Assembly: GCA_963725175.1 (NCBI GenBank)
Contig: CAVRXH010000006.1
Location: 1,674,001 to 1,738,000, forward strand
Source: DASUBV01 sp963725175
GTDB lineage: Bacteria > Actinomycetota > Actinomycetes > Streptosporangiales > Streptosporangiaceae
Length of the DNA stretch: 64,000 nucleotides
Direction of reading: 5' to 3'
The position numbers were made by a program, and so were the translations under genes. A model generated the notes under the pieces. That model was given only the letters and a program-made list of their open reading frames with translations, did not search any database and was not told where the DNA came from. Below, one piece after another: positions 8,260-18,065 of this stretch (positions are counted from its first letter, which is position 1; every line of letters starts with the position of its first letter).

Positions 8260-11046
8260 TCACCAGGCGTCCGGCTCATTCGACAGGTCCTCGCCCGCAT
8301 TGGCAGCCATATCCGCATGGGCTTGCCGTTCCCATATATCCCGGTCCAGGAGCCGCAGCGAGGTGCTGGGGGCGCGGACGGCGGCGCAGACGCCGTCGCT
8401 GGCGGTGGCGGCGGCCACCCGCTCGGGGGACGGCTCGCCGTAGGCGGTGGTGCGCTGGCGCAGCGGGCGGCCGGTGGGGGCGACCAGGGCCCGCAGGTCG
8501 CTGATGGTCTTGTAAGAGCCGTGCGCGGACCCGGCCATCCGGCTGATGGTCTCTTCCATCAGGGTGCCGCCCAGGTCGTTGACGCCGCCTTTCAGCACGT
8601 CCTGGCAGGCATCCTCGCCGAGCTTGACCCAGGAGCACTGGATGTTGGGGATCGCGCCGTGCAGCAGGATCCGGGACAGGGCGTGCACCGCCCGGTTCTC
8701 CCGCCTGGTGGGGCCTGGCCTGGCTAGCCCGGCCAGGTAGATCGGCGAGCTGGCGTGCACGAACGGCAGCAGCACGAACTCGGTGAACCCGCCGGTGCGC
8801 TGCTGGATCTCGCGGATCACCCGCAGGTGACCGACCCAGTGCGCCGGGGTGTCGACGTGCCCGTACATCATGGTCGCGCTCGTCGGGATGCCGAGCTCGT
8901 GGGCGGTCGTGATGACCTCCACCCACGCGGCGGCGGGCAGCTTGCCCTTGGTCAGCACCCAGCGGACATCGTCGTCCAGGATCTCGGCGGCGGTGCCGGG
9001 CAGCGAGCCGACCCCGGCGGCCTTGGCCCTGGACAGCCACTCGCGGACGGGCAGGCCGGTGCGGGAGGCGCCGTTCATGACCTCCATCGGCGAGAAGGCG
9101 TGCACGTGCAGCCCCGGGCAGCGCTTCTTGACCTCGGCGGCGAGGTCGAAGTAGGCGGTGCCGGGCAGGTCGGGGTGGATGCCGCCCTGCATGCACACCT
9201 CGGTGGCGCCCGCCTCCCAGGCTTCCTGCGCGCGGTCCGCGACCTGGGACAGGGACAGGGTGTAGGCGTCGGCGTCGGTGCGGCGCTGGGCGAAAGCGCA
9301 GAACCGGCAGCCGGTGTAGCAGACGTTGGTGAAGTTGATGTTCCTGGTCACCACGAACGTGACGTCGTCGCCGACGGTGTCGCGGCGCAGGCCGTCGGCC
9401 AGGGCGGCCAGCGCGTCCAGCTCGGCGCCGTCGGCATCGAGCAGCGCCAGCGCCTCGGCGTCGGTGACCTGGGCTGGATCGCGCTCGGCGCTGCGCAGCG
9501 CCGCCGCGACCTCGGGCCGTACCCGGCCGGGGTCGCCGCCGGCGGTGGCCCGGCTGGCCGGCCCTGTGCTGGCCGGCCCTGTGCTGGCCGACGCTGTGCT
9601 GGCCGACGCTGTGCTGGCCGGAGTGGGGGCCAGACGAGCGCGGACCTCTTCCCAGTCGCCGTAGACCTCGGCGAAGTCATCCCGGCGGTCGGCGGTCCGG
9701 CCGGCGGTGTCGATGGTGACGTGCAGGTCGGTCCGGCCCGCCTGGGTCCAGCCGCCGTCCGGCTCCTGCCAGGGCAGGCCGCGCGGCATGGCCTCGGCAG
9801 CGGCCAGCCCGGTCGCGGGGTCCGCGAGCGCCGCGACGTGCGCGCCGAGCCGGGGGTCCAGCCACGGTTCGCGGATATAACCGGGATAGATGGTCAGCCG
9901 CTCGGCCAGCTCGAAGCCGCCGGCCGCGGTCTGCGCGGCCAGGTCGTCGATCTGTGGCCACGGGCGCTCGGGATTGACGTGGTCGGGGGTCAGCGGCGAG
10001 ACGCCGCCCCAGTCATCGATGCCGGCCCGCAGGATGAGCTGGTACTGGTCGCCGATCAGGTTCGGCGGGGCCTGGATCCTGGCCGAGGGGCCGAGCACCA
10101 GGCGGGCGACCGCGATGGTGGCGGCGAGGTCGTCCAGCTCGGCATCGGGCGCGGCACGCATGCGGGTGTCGGGCTTGGCACGGAAGTTCTGCACGATAAC
10201 TTCCTGGATGCCGCCGTACTCGCGGCCCACTTTGCGAATCGCAAAGATGGATTCGGCCCGCTCGGCCAGGGTCTCGCCGATGCCGATCAGGATGCCCGTG
10301 GTGAACGGGACGCTGCTGCGGCCGGCGTCCTCCAGCACCCGCAGCCGGACCCGCGGGTCCTTGTCGGGGCTGCCGAAGTGCGGGCCGCCCTTCTCGGTGA
10401 ACAGCCGCCGCGCGGTGGTCTCCAGCATCATCCCCATGGACGGGGCGACCGGCTTGAGGCGCTGGAAGTCCTGCCAGCTCAGCACGCCCGGGTTGAGGTG
10501 CGGCAGCAGGCCGGTCTCCTCCAGCACCCGGATCGCCATGGCCCTGACGTAGGACAGGGTGTCGTCGTAGCCGTGCGCGTCGAGCCACTCGCGGGCCGCC
10601 TGCCAGCGGTCCTCGGGCCGGTCGCCGAGGGTGAACAACGCCTCTTTGCAGCCGAGCGCGGCGCCGTCCCTGGCGATCCGCAGGATCTCGTCGGGCGACA
10701 GGTACGGGCTGTCCACGCGGCCGGGCACCGTGACGAAGGTGCAGTAGGCACAGCGATCCCGGCACAGCCGGGTCACCGGGATGAACACCTTGCGGGAGTA
10801 GGTGATGACGCCGGGGCGGCCCGCCTGCTCCAGGCCGGCGTCCCTGACCCTGGCGGCGTGCCCGAGCAGCGCGTCTAGCCGCTCGCCCCGCGCGTGCAGC
10901 AGGGTCACGGCCTCGTCCTGGTCAAGCGACTTGCCGTCCCTGGCCCGGGCGAGCACCCGGCGCAGGGCGTTGTCGGAGACGGCGGGCGTAGCGGGGGTAG
11001 CGGATGGTGAACGGGACGGGCGGGGACCGGAGGCGTCGGCGCTCAT
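8260..11046 (-). CDS. fbiC: FbiC, Fo synthase (CofG-CofH fusion)
   Basis: FbiC joins tyrosine to a ribityl-diaminouracil to make Fo, the deazaflavin core of F420. Both radical SAM modules are present in one 928-residue chain: the CofG-like N-terminal half has C95RDRC99AYC102 and the CofH-like C-terminal half has CYTGCRFC at about residues 575-582. Length and order match actinobacterial FbiC. A Ser/Thr/Ala-rich linker near residues 475-495 separates the halves and is built from a 15-bp tandem repeat. Unlike fbiA and fbiB, this gene is intact, which argues that the F420 pathway is functional. The ATG at 11046 is the first in frame. Confidence 0.96.
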   Translation of the reverse strand: MSADASGPRPSRSPSATPATPAVSDNALRRVLARARDGKSLDQDEAVTLLHARGERLDALLGHAARVRDAGLEQAGRPGVITYSRKVFIPVTRLCRDRCAYCTFVTVPGRVDSPYLSPDEILRIARDGAALGCKEALFTLGDRPEDRWQAAREWLDAHGYDDTLSYVRAMAIRVLEETGLLPHLNPGVLSWQDFQRLKPVAPSMGMMLETTARRLFTEKGGPHFGSPDKDPRVRLRVLEDAGRSSVPFTTGILIGIGETLAERAESIFAIRKVGREYGGIQEVIVQNFRAKPDTRMRAAPDAELDDLAATIAVARLVLGPSARIQAPPNLIGDQYQLILRAGIDDWGGVSPLTPDHVNPERPWPQIDDLAAQTAAGGFELAERLTIYPGYIREPWLDPRLGAHVAALADPATGLAAAEAMPRGLPWQEPDGGWTQAGRTDLHVTIDTAGRTADRRDDFAEVYGDWEEVRARLAPTPASTASASTASASTGPASTGPASRATAGGDPGRVRPEVAAALRSAERDPAQVTDAEALALLDADGAELDALAALADGLRRDTVGDDVTFVVTRNINFTNVCYTGCRFCAFAQRRTDADAYTLSLSQVADRAQEAWEAGATEVCMQGGIHPDLPGTAYFDLAAEVKKRCPGLHVHAFSPMEVMNGASRTGLPVREWLSRAKAAGVGSLPGTAAEILDDDVRWVLTKGKLPAAAWVEVITTAHELGIPTSATMMYGHVDTPAHWVGHLRVIREIQQRTGGFTEFVLLPFVHASSPIYLAGLARPGPTRRENRAVHALSRILLHGAIPNIQCSWVKLGEDACQDVLKGGVNDLGGTLMEETISRMAGSAHGSYKTISDLRALVAPTGRPLRQRTTAYGEPSPERVAAATASDGVCAAVRAPSTSLRLLDRDIWERQAHADMAANAGEDLSNEPDAW
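9561..9620. repeat. four 15-bp tandem repeats in the fbiC linker
   Basis: Two copies of gccctgtgctggccg (9561-9575, 9576-9590) are followed by two of acgctgtgctggccg (9591-9605, 9606-9620). Being 15 bp they keep frame and encode an AST-type pentapeptide repeat between the CofG and CofH modules. Confidence 0.85.
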
Positions 11047-11398
11047 GCCCCCACACTAGGTGGCCAGCCGCCCTGCTCCCCTACGGCCCCGGCCGGGTAA
11101 TGCCGAACCGACCCCGGGCGCGGCCCGGCGCGGCCCAGCTGGTCCTAGCGACAGTGAACCCACTTCTACTGTCGAAACAGCGACAGTGAAACCGGGTGCA
11201 CTGTCGCTGGCGTCCCGGCTGGGGTGGGCGGGCGGAGCGGGTCGGCTTTGCGGATGGGGTGTGTGAGGCCAGTGGGACAGCGGGTCGGCGAGCCGGGTCG
11301 GCACATCGGGCCAGCGAGCTGGGCCAGCGAATTGGGCCAGCGAATTGGGCCAGCGAATTGGGCCAGCGATCTGGACGGCCGAGTGACGGGCGGGACCG
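11047..11398. promoter_or_regulatory. fbiC upstream region with ACTGTCG inverted repeats
   Basis: This 352-bp gap has no gene. Two adjacent inverted repeats share the same core: CGACAGT 11149-11155 with ACTGTCG 11168-11174, and AGCGACAGTG 11179-11188 with CACTGTCGCT 11199-11208 (perfect 10-bp arms, 10-base loop). Four half-sites in alternating orientation about 100-160 bp upstream of fbiC fit an operator; the second could instead act as a terminator for the upstream glycosylase gene, though no T-run follows. The rest of the gap is low-complexity, including a 13-bp tandem repeat. Confidence 0.5.
11308..11372. repeat. five 13-bp tandem repeats
   Basis: The unit gggccagcgaatt occurs five times in a row (the first and last copies differ at the end: gagct and gatct). 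It is intergenic, between the glycosylase stop and fbiC. A 13-bp unit does not preserve a reading frame, in keeping with non-coding DNA. Confidence 0.85.
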
Positions 11399-12519
11399 CT
11401 AGAAGGCGCGGTAGTCGCGGACGGGGTTCCGGGGGCCGCGGCGGGGCGGGCGGATGCCGCTGAACTCGATGAGCCGGGCGGCGCGGTAGCGGTGCCCGGC
11501 GTACGGCGCCAGCAGTTCCAGCATGCCGTCGTCGTCCACGATCCGGCCGGCCAGCGCCCAGCCGACCGCGCCGGGCAGGTTGTAGTCGCCCACGCTCACC
11601 GCGTCGGGGTCGCCGCAGGCGCGCTGCCGGATCTCGGCGGAGGTCCACTGGCCGATGCCGGGCAGCGACCGCAGCCGCCGGTCGGCCTCGGCGGACGGCA
11701 GCGTCACGATCTGCTCCAGTAGCCCGGCCAGCTTCGCGGCGCCGCGGATGGTGGCGGCCCTGATGCCCTCAACGCCGGCCCGGTGCCACTCCCAGGACGG
11801 GAGCGCGGCCCAGGTGGCGGCGGGCGGGCAGACCCGCATCCGGGCCGGGACAGGACCGGGAGCGGGCAGGCCGAATCTGGTGAGCAGCAGGCGCCAGGAA
11901 CGGAACGCCTCAAGCCCGACGACCTTCTGCTCCAGCACGGCCGGGATCAGCGCCTCCATGACCCGGCCTGACCTGCCGACGCGGAAGCCGGGATGGCGCA
12001 GCACCAGGTCGCTGATCAGGGCGTGCGCGGGCCGCATGCCCTCGGGCGCGTCTTCCGCGCCGAGCAGGGCGGGCAGCCCGTCGAGCAGCCAGGCCGCGCC
12101 GGGCCCCAGGCTCGCGCCGCGACGCGGGTGCCACCGTCGGCGGGACCCGCCTGCACGCGGAGGGTGCCGGGGCCGTCCGGGGTCAGGCTGGCCCGCCAGA
12201 CGGCGCCGGCCTGGTCCACCCGGCAGGCGGGATCGCCGCCGCCGTGCCGGTGCACGCCGAGCACCAGGCGCGGGTCGAGCGGGAACGGCGCCATCCAGTC
12301 CCGGCGTAGTCCCTCGGCGGGATCGGCCAGCGCAGGGATAGCCGGGGCAGCTGGGGCTATACCGGCAACCGGGGCGGCTGGGGCTGTGGCGGCGGCCAGG
12401 GCGACCGGGGCGACCGGGGCGACCGGGGCGACCCAGGCTGTGGCGGGGGCTGGCGCGACCGGGGCTGTGGCGGCGGCTGGAGCGGGGCTGTCCAGGGCGG
12501 TGCCAGCTAGATCAGGCAT
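11399..12519 (-). CDS. AlkA-like DNA-3-methyladenine glycosylase (one indel)
   Basis: A base-excision repair glycosylase of the HhH-GPD superfamily. The C-terminal part has PAVLEQKVVGLEAFRSW, then the helix-hairpin-helix LRSLPGIGQWTSAEIRQRA and the catalytic aspartate in SVGDYNLPG. The N-terminal 50 residues are an Ala/Pro/Val repeat tract (PVAPVAPVA) and are probably not part of the fold. A single missing C near 12107 shifts the frame between the N- and C-terminal parts; across it the sequence is continuous. The ATG at 12519 overlaps the stop of the upstream nucleotidyltransferase gene by eight bases, so it is the last gene of a three-gene operon. Confidence 0.85.
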
Positions 12520-13675
12520 CGGTGGAGAACCGGACCGAGGTGGCGGTCAGGTGCGCGCCCGGCCACACTCGCAGCCCGCGGCGCAGCTCGTTACCCGACT
12601 CGATCCGGGCCTCGTCCCCGATCACGACGCCGTCCAGCAGCACGCCGTCCCCGATCCACGCGGACTTGCCGACGATGCTGGCGTGGATGTCCGCCCCGGC
12701 TCCGATGTTCGCGCCGTCGAACAGCACGGCGCCGTCCAGCCGGCCGCCCGCCCCGACCACCGCGCCGGCCCCGACCACGGTCCCGCCGACCAGCACCGCC
12801 GACGGGTCGACCGTGGCGCCTGCCAGGACCAGCGCGTCACCGGGCTCGCCGGGCAGCGCGGCCGAGTCCAGCGCGCCGAGCACCAGGTCCCGCGAGCCCT
12901 GCACGAACGCCTCGGGCGTGCCGACGTCGAGCCAGTAGGACGAGTCCGGATAGCCCATGACGACCTCGCCGGCCGCGATCAGGGCCGGGAAGGTGTCCCG
13001 CTCCACCGACACCACGGCGCCGGCCGGCATCTGGTCGATGACGGCGCGGCGGAAGACGTAGCAGCCCGCGTTGATCCGGTTGGTCACCGGGTTCGGGGTC
13101 TTCTCCAGGAACGCGGTCACCCGGCCGCCGCCGTCCGTCGGCACGCAGCCGAACCTGGCCGGGTCGGCGACCTCGACGAGGTGCAGGGTCACCGCCGCGT
13201 CGGCCTTCTCGTGCACGGCGAGCTGCGCGCCGAGGTCATGCCCGGACAGCAGGTCGCCGTTGAGCACCACGACCGGGTCATCGGGGCCGCCGCGGAGCTG
13301 GGCGGCGGCGTTGCGGATGCCGCCGCCGGTGCCAAGAGGCTGGTCCTCCTCGACGTAGGTCAGCTCCAGGCCGAGCGCCGACCCGTCGCCGAATGCCTGC
13401 TCGAACAGCTCGGCGCGGAAGCAGGTGGCCAGCACCACGCGGCTGATGCCGCTGGCGGCGGCGCGGGCGAGCTGGTGAGACAGGAACGGGACGCCGGCGC
13501 ACGGCACGAGCTGCTTGGGCCGGCCGACGGTCAGCGGGCGCAGCCGGGTCCCCTGGCCCCCGACGAGCACGATCGCCTCAAGCGGCTGCCTTGTCCCTGG
13601 CTGCCTTGTCCCTGGCTGCACTGTCCCTGGCTGCCCTGTCCCTGGCTGCACTGACCCGGCGGAGTCGCTGCGCAT
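12512..13675 (-). CDS. sugar-1-phosphate nucleotidyltransferase (mannose-1-phosphate guanylyltransferase-like)
   Basis: The signature AIVLVGGQGTRLRPLT followed by GRPKQLVP is the nucleotidyltransferase loop and sugar-phosphate site; VVLNGDLLSG carries the metal-binding aspartate. The C-terminal 100 residues form a hexapeptide left-handed beta-helix (VVGAGAVVGAGGRLDG and so on). In actinomycetes the gene in this position, beside an F420 cluster and a glycosyltransferase, makes GDP-mannose (ManB/ManC type), but substrate cannot be read from sequence. The first 30 residues are a PGTxQ pentapeptide repeat from a 15-bp tandem repeat, so the true start could lie nearer residue 31. Ten bases separate it from the upstream glycosyltransferase. 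Confidence 0.85.
   Translation of the reverse strand: MRSDSAGSVQPGTGQPGTVQPGTRQPGTRQPLEAIVLVGGQGTRLRPLTVGRPKQLVPCAGVPFLSHQLARAAASGISRVVLATCFRAELFEQAFGDGSALGLELTYVEEDQPLGTGGGIRNAAAQLRGGPDDPVVVLNGDLLSGHDLGAQLAVHEKADAAVTLHLVEVADPARFGCVPTDGGGRVTAFLEKTPNPVTNRINAGCYVFRRAVIDQMPAGAVVSVERDTFPALIAAGEVVMGYPDSSYWLDVGTPEAFVQGSRDLVLGALDSAALPGEPGDALVLAGATVDPSAVLVGGTVVGAGAVVGAGGRLDGAVLFDGANIGAGADIHASIVGKSAWIGDGVLLDGVVIGDEARIESGNELRRGLRVWPGAHLTATSVRFSTDA
13586..13660. repeat. five 15-bp tandem repeats at the nucleotidyltransferase N-terminus
   Basis: Units of the form ctgccttgtccctgg run from 13586 to 13660, the last one degenerate. On the minus strand they encode QPGTx pentapeptides before the conserved domain. 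Confidence 0.85.
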
Positions 13676-13684
13676 GCGGCGAGG

Positions 13685-14821
13685 CTACTCGTATCCCTGA
13701 GCCGCCGCACGCTCGTAGCTCGCCATATGCGCCTCGGCGGAGGCGCCCCAGGTGAACTCGTTGGCCCTGGCATACCCGGACTCGCCGAGCGAGGTCCGCC
13801 GCCCGGCGTCGTCGATCAGCGACCGCAGCGCGGTGGTGATCGACGCGGCCTCCGGCTCGGTGTAGGCGACCGCGTCGCCGCCGACCTCGGGCAGCGAGGT
13901 GCGGTGCGTGGTCAGCACGGGCGCGCCGCAGGCCATCGCCTCAAGCACCGGCAGGCCGAAGCCCTCCCCGATGCTCGGGAACGCGACCACCATCGCGCCG
14001 CCGAAGTAGCCGGGCAGGTCGGTGTAGTGCAGGTAGCCGGGGCGGACGATGCGCAGGTGCGCGGGGACCGCGGCGACGGCCTTGTCCACCTCATCGCTCC
14101 AGCCGCTGCCGCCGGCCAGCACCAGCGCGGGCGGGCTGCTCAGGTCGGCCACCGCCGCCGCCCAGCCGTCGATCAGCGCGGGAACGTTCTTGCGCGGCTC
14201 CAGCGTGCCGAGGTAGGCGACATAGGGCTGGCCGTGCAGGCCGAGCCTGCTGGCCACCTGCGCCAGCTTCTGGGAGTCCGGACGCCGGAACAGGTCGTGG
14301 TCGACGCCGTGGTAGGCGACGTCGATGCTGGTGGGGTCGGAGCCGAGCACCCGGACCAGCTCGTCGCGGGTCGCCTTGGACGGCACGATCAGCCGGGTGG
14401 CGCGCCGCGCGGAGGTGCGGATGGCCGCCTTGAAGAACGTGGCGGTCAGCGGGCTGTGCGCGTCCGGCTCGGTGAAGAACGTCAGGTCGTGCACGGTCAC
14501 CACGGTCGGCACGCCGGGGCGCAGCGGCATCGAGCAATGCGGCGAGTGGATCACGTCGGCCGACACCTGCTGGGCGACGAGCGGCAGGCCGCTCTGCTCC
14601 CAGGCCAGCCGGGCCGGGCGGTGCGCGATGGCCGGCGGGGCCGCCACAATTCGCGCGCCTGGTACCAGCCGCTCGTAGCGTTCCTCGTCGGCCCGCTGGC
14701 AGGCTACGGCCAGGTCGGCCCCCGCCGCACCTAGCGCGCTCACCAGGCCGTCGACATAACGGCCGTGCGCGCCGCGGTCCGCGGGCACCGCAGTCGCGTC
14801 AACGAGAACACGTGGCGCCAC
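13685..14821 (-). CDS. GT4-type glycosyltransferase
   Basis: A 378-residue glycosyltransferase with the GT-B architecture. The N-terminal domain has DATAVPADRGAHGRYVDGL and VVTVHDLTFF; the C-terminal donor-binding domain has VAYLGTLEPRKNVPALIDG and PSIGEGFGLPVLEAMACGAPVL with the EGFGLPxLE motif of family 4. It probably mannosylates or rhamnosylates an envelope glycan, given the sugar-nucleotide synthesis gene ten bases downstream. The start is GTG 14821 with an AAGGGAG site upstream. The operon order is this gene, nucleotidyltransferase, glycosylase. Confidence 0.88.
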   Translation of the reverse strand: MAPRVLVDATAVPADRGAHGRYVDGLVSALGAAGADLAVACQRADEERYERLVPGARIVAAPPAIAHRPARLAWEQSGLPLVAQQVSADVIHSPHCSMPLRPGVPTVVTVHDLTFFTEPDAHSPLTATFFKAAIRTSARRATRLIVPSKATRDELVRVLGSDPTSIDVAYHGVDHDLFRRPDSQKLAQVASRLGLHGQPYVAYLGTLEPRKNVPALIDGWAAAVADLSSPPALVLAGGSGWSDEVDKAVAAVPAHLRIVRPGYLHYTDLPGYFGGAMVVAFPSIGEGFGLPVLEAMACGAPVLTTHRTSLPEVGGDAVAYTEPEAASITTALRSLIDDAGRRTSLGESGYARANEFTWGASAEAHMASYERAAAQGYE

Positions 14822-15017
14822 GGCCAGTCCGGCTCCCTTCAGTCCGGCCCTGCCGGACTCGCAGGGCCTGACCTCGCTAGTGCTGATTCCCCGGGCGTGA
14901 CCCCCTGGGCCGCGACCTGGTCCTGCCGCACGGATCGCAAGTCACGGGAATCACTTCGTCCCGTCAGATCCGAGCGTACGCCCTCGGCGGCGTCCCCGCG
15001 CCCGCCAGAGGGACGGG

Positions 15018-18000
15018 TCAGTGACCGGAATGTCCGGCCGTGGCGGGCGCGGCGGGCGCTAGCCCGCCGGACGATCCCCCGCCCGTCCCGCCGGCCAGCC
15101 GGGATGCCTGCGTCAGCGCTTCGTTCATCTTGGCAAGGTCCGTGCCGATTTGCGACCAGTGCAGTCCCCGCAGCGCGGTCAGCGCGCTGGCGTACCAGGT
15201 CCTGGCCTGCTCCAGGTACCAGTTCAGCGTGCCGGGCGGCCCGGAGCCGGCCTGCCCGCTGGTGGTGCCGAGCGCCTGGTCCACCGCTCCGGCCAGCGTC
15301 GGCGCGTACCCGACCTGGCCGTCGTAGTAGGCGAATACCCGCGTCAGCGCGGGGTAGGAGGCGTCCCCTGCCCTGGCGGAGACGTAGACGGGCTGGGTGT
15401 AGAGCAGGCCGCCGCCCACTGGCACGGTGATCAGGTTGCCGAACGTGACCTTGGCGCCGCCCTTGCGCCACAGCGCCAAATCGGCCGAGGCGGTGGTATC
15501 GGATTCCAGCAGGGTGTGCGCCTGCTGCGGCCCGGCGATCCCGGCGTCCTGCGGGAGCTGGAGGATCTCCAGCCGCCCGTAATCGGGACTGGCAGTGTCG
15601 CTGTTGACCGCCACGATCGCGGCCAGGTTCGGCCTGTACCGCTGGGTAAACGACGTGACCAGCGAAAACTCGGGCTGCGCCTGGCCGGGCACCACGAGCG
15701 TCAGGTAGTAAGGGGGCTGCAGCCTGCCGTGCCCGATGCTGGCCGGGTCGGTCGGCAGCGACCAGAAGTCCTGCCCGGCGTAGAACGCCGAGGCGCTCGT
15801 CTCGTGGTACTCCGTCAGGATCTGGCGCTGCACCTCCAGCAGCGCCTCGGGGTAGCGGAGCTGAGCACGCAGCGCCGCCGGGATGGCACTGGAGCGCCGG
15901 ATCAGGCCGGGGAACGCCTTCTCCCAGTCGGCCAGCACCGGGTCCCGGCCCGACCCTTGCGACCACTGGTAGAGGGTGACCTGCCCGGTATAGGCGTTCA
16001 CCACGGCCTTGACCGAATTTCGCAGATAATTCACCTCGCCGCCGGGGCCGGTGACGCCACCGCGCGGCGCGTAGCTATCGCTGGTCGCGTCGCGCAGGCC
16101 GATCCGCGCGGAGTACGGGTAATCGTTGCTGTCCGTGTAGCCGTCCACCACCCAGTCGAGCTGGTGCCCGACGACCACCGGGTAGGGGTCCCCGTCCAGG
16201 GTGAGGAACGGCGCCACCTTGGCCACCCTGGCCAGCGGGGACCGGATGTACAGGATCCGGGACCTGTTGTTGATGGCGGCGGACAGCAGGATGTTGAGCT
16301 GGCGGAACTTGACCGCGTAGAGCAGCCGGCGCAGCGGCGACCCGACCGGCACGCCGCCGGGGCCGTGGTAGGTGCTGTCGCGCTGGCCGCCGCCGGTCCC
16401 GCCGGGGTAGTCCAGCTCCCGCTGGCCGCGGCCGCCGGCGATCACGTAGCTGGACTCCTGCTCGCCGAAGTACACCCGCGGCTGGAACCGGCCGAGCACC
16501 CCGGCGGACTCCGGGATGCCGCCCTGGGTGAAGACCGGGCTGCCGCTGGACTGCACGGTCCCGGCGTCCGCCGCGACGATGCCGTATCCGTGCGTATACA
16601 CCAGGTGGGTGTTGACCCAGCTCGCCTGCCCGGCGGGCGGTCCGCGCATCTCCCGGACGCCGATGATCATGTCAAGCGGCACCGTGGAACCGGGCACCTG
16701 GTAGCGGTCCACGCTGAGCACCGGCGGGAACTCGTAGTAGCTCTTGACCTGCTGGAGCTGCTGGAACGCGGCCGACATCACGGCCGGGTCGGCCAGCCGC
16801 AGGTCCGGCAGCGCGGCGGCCTGGCCCGCCACCTCGGCGGCCGGCTGGGCCGGGCTGGCCGGGTAGGAGACCACCTGGGTGCCGGTCAGCCCGTAGGCCC
16901 GCCGGGTCCCGGCGATCTCCCTGGCCAGGAACGGCGCCTGCTTGGCCAGCTCGTTCGGCTTGACCACGAACTCCTGCACGACCGCCGGGTACACGCCGCC
17001 CAGCAGCACCGCCGACAGCACCAGCAGGCCGAGCCCGATGGCGGGCAGCATCGAGCTGCGCCGGGCCGCGCCGACCAGGAACAGCGCGGCGCAGATGATG
17101 GCGATGACGGCCAGCACCGTCTTGGCCGGCAAGATCGCGTTGACGTCGGTGTAGGACGCGCCGGTCTGCACCACGTTGTGCTGGGCGAAGTCGATGCCGT
17201 ACCGGTCGGTCCAGTACGCCCCGGCCTTGAGTAGCACGAACACCCCGGCCAGCACGAAGAGCTGGGTCCGGGCCGCGACGGTCGCCCGCTCGCCGCGCCG
17301 GGACGGCGCGAGCCCGCCGTAGAGCAGGTGCACCGACGTCGCGGCCAGCAGCGCGACCAGGACGCCCGCGAACAGGTAAGTCAGGACCAGCCGGATGAAC
17401 GGGTAGTCGAAGACGAAGAAGGAGATGTCCAGGCCGAACTGAGGGTCTTTTCTCCCGAACGAAGTACGGTTCGCGAACAGCAGCCAGGTCTGCCAGTGCC
17501 GCGTGGCGCTGACGCCGGCGATAAGCCCGGTTACGCCGACCAGGACGGCGAGCGCAGCTCGGCGGTGCGAGTCAAGGGCGGGCCGCCAGGCCTGGGCCGG
17601 CCACTCCGGCGGCCCGGGATCCGCGCTCAGTCCCCCGGCCGTCATGCCCCCGGTCGTCTGGCCGTCGGCCGCCAGTCCCCCGGCGGGTCCGTCGGCGGCG
17701 CCGGAGTCCAGCGGCGAGATCAGGCCCGACCTGGTCCTGGTGCCCAGCATGGACAGCGCGGGCCGCAGCCGGTAGGCCAGCCAGGTGTTGCCGCCGACCA
17801 TCAGCACCATGAACCCGGCCGCCACCCCGAACAGCGTCCACTTGGCGGCGAAGGTCGTCTCGAACGTGCCGGCGTGCCCGACCGAGCGGAACCACAGCAG
17901 GTCCGTCCAGATCCCCGCGCCCACGCAGCCCAGGACGATCAGCGCCACCACGGCTACGGCCGCCGCGATGAGCCGGCGCTGCCAGCGGGCAAGCGCAGCC

Positions 18001-18044
18001 TGCTGCCGGGCCGCCGGAGGCCGGCCAGGAGCACGGAAGGCCAC
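15018..18044 (-). CDS. UPF0182 family integral membrane protein
   Basis: A 1008-residue protein, normal length for UPF0182 (Rv3193c type). Membrane segments are clear in the first 350 residues (AAAVAVVALIVLGCVGAG, AGFMVLMVGGNTWLAY, LLAATSVHLLYGG and others), followed by a long extracytoplasmic domain and a Gly/Ser-rich tail. Function is unknown; the family is near-universal in actinobacteria. The start is GTG 18044 with a GGGGGAGG site directly upstream. It follows the PDZ protease gene by 21 bases, the same pairing as Rv3194c-Rv3193c. Confidence 0.95.
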   Translation of the reverse strand: MAFRAPGRPPAARQQAALARWQRRLIAAAVAVVALIVLGCVGAGIWTDLLWFRSVGHAGTFETTFAAKWTLFGVAAGFMVLMVGGNTWLAYRLRPALSMLGTRTRSGLISPLDSGAADGPAGGLAADGQTTGGMTAGGLSADPGPPEWPAQAWRPALDSHRRAALAVLVGVTGLIAGVSATRHWQTWLLFANRTSFGRKDPQFGLDISFFVFDYPFIRLVLTYLFAGVLVALLAATSVHLLYGGLAPSRRGERATVAARTQLFVLAGVFVLLKAGAYWTDRYGIDFAQHNVVQTGASYTDVNAILPAKTVLAVIAIICAALFLVGAARRSSMLPAIGLGLLVLSAVLLGGVYPAVVQEFVVKPNELAKQAPFLAREIAGTRRAYGLTGTQVVSYPASPAQPAAEVAGQAAALPDLRLADPAVMSAAFQQLQQVKSYYEFPPVLSVDRYQVPGSTVPLDMIIGVREMRGPPAGQASWVNTHLVYTHGYGIVAADAGTVQSSGSPVFTQGGIPESAGVLGRFQPRVYFGEQESSYVIAGGRGQRELDYPGGTGGGQRDSTYHGPGGVPVGSPLRRLLYAVKFRQLNILLSAAINNRSRILYIRSPLARVAKVAPFLTLDGDPYPVVVGHQLDWVVDGYTDSNDYPYSARIGLRDATSDSYAPRGGVTGPGGEVNYLRNSVKAVVNAYTGQVTLYQWSQGSGRDPVLADWEKAFPGLIRRSSAIPAALRAQLRYPEALLEVQRQILTEYHETSASAFYAGQDFWSLPTDPASIGHGRLQPPYYLTLVVPGQAQPEFSLVTSFTQRYRPNLAAIVAVNSDTASPDYGRLEILQLPQDAGIAGPQQAHTLLESDTTASADLALWRKGGAKVTFGNLITVPVGGGLLYTQPVYVSARAGDASYPALTRVFAYYDGQVGYAPTLAGAVDQALGTTSGQAGSGPPGTLNWYLEQARTWYASALTALRGLHWSQIGTDLAKMNEALTQASRLAGGTGGGSSGGLAPAAPATAGHSGH

Positions 18045-18065
18045 GCCCTCCCCCTTTGCAGGATG

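Noticed and set aside
8755..10878. 707-codon plus-strand open frame opposite fbiC
   Set aside because: It is the antisense shadow of a conserved radical SAM gene; composition is Gly/Val/Arg-biased with no domain.
15150..17234. 694-codon plus-strand frame opposite the UPF0182 gene
   Set aside because: Shadow frame from high GC3 on the real strand; no ribosome site or motif.
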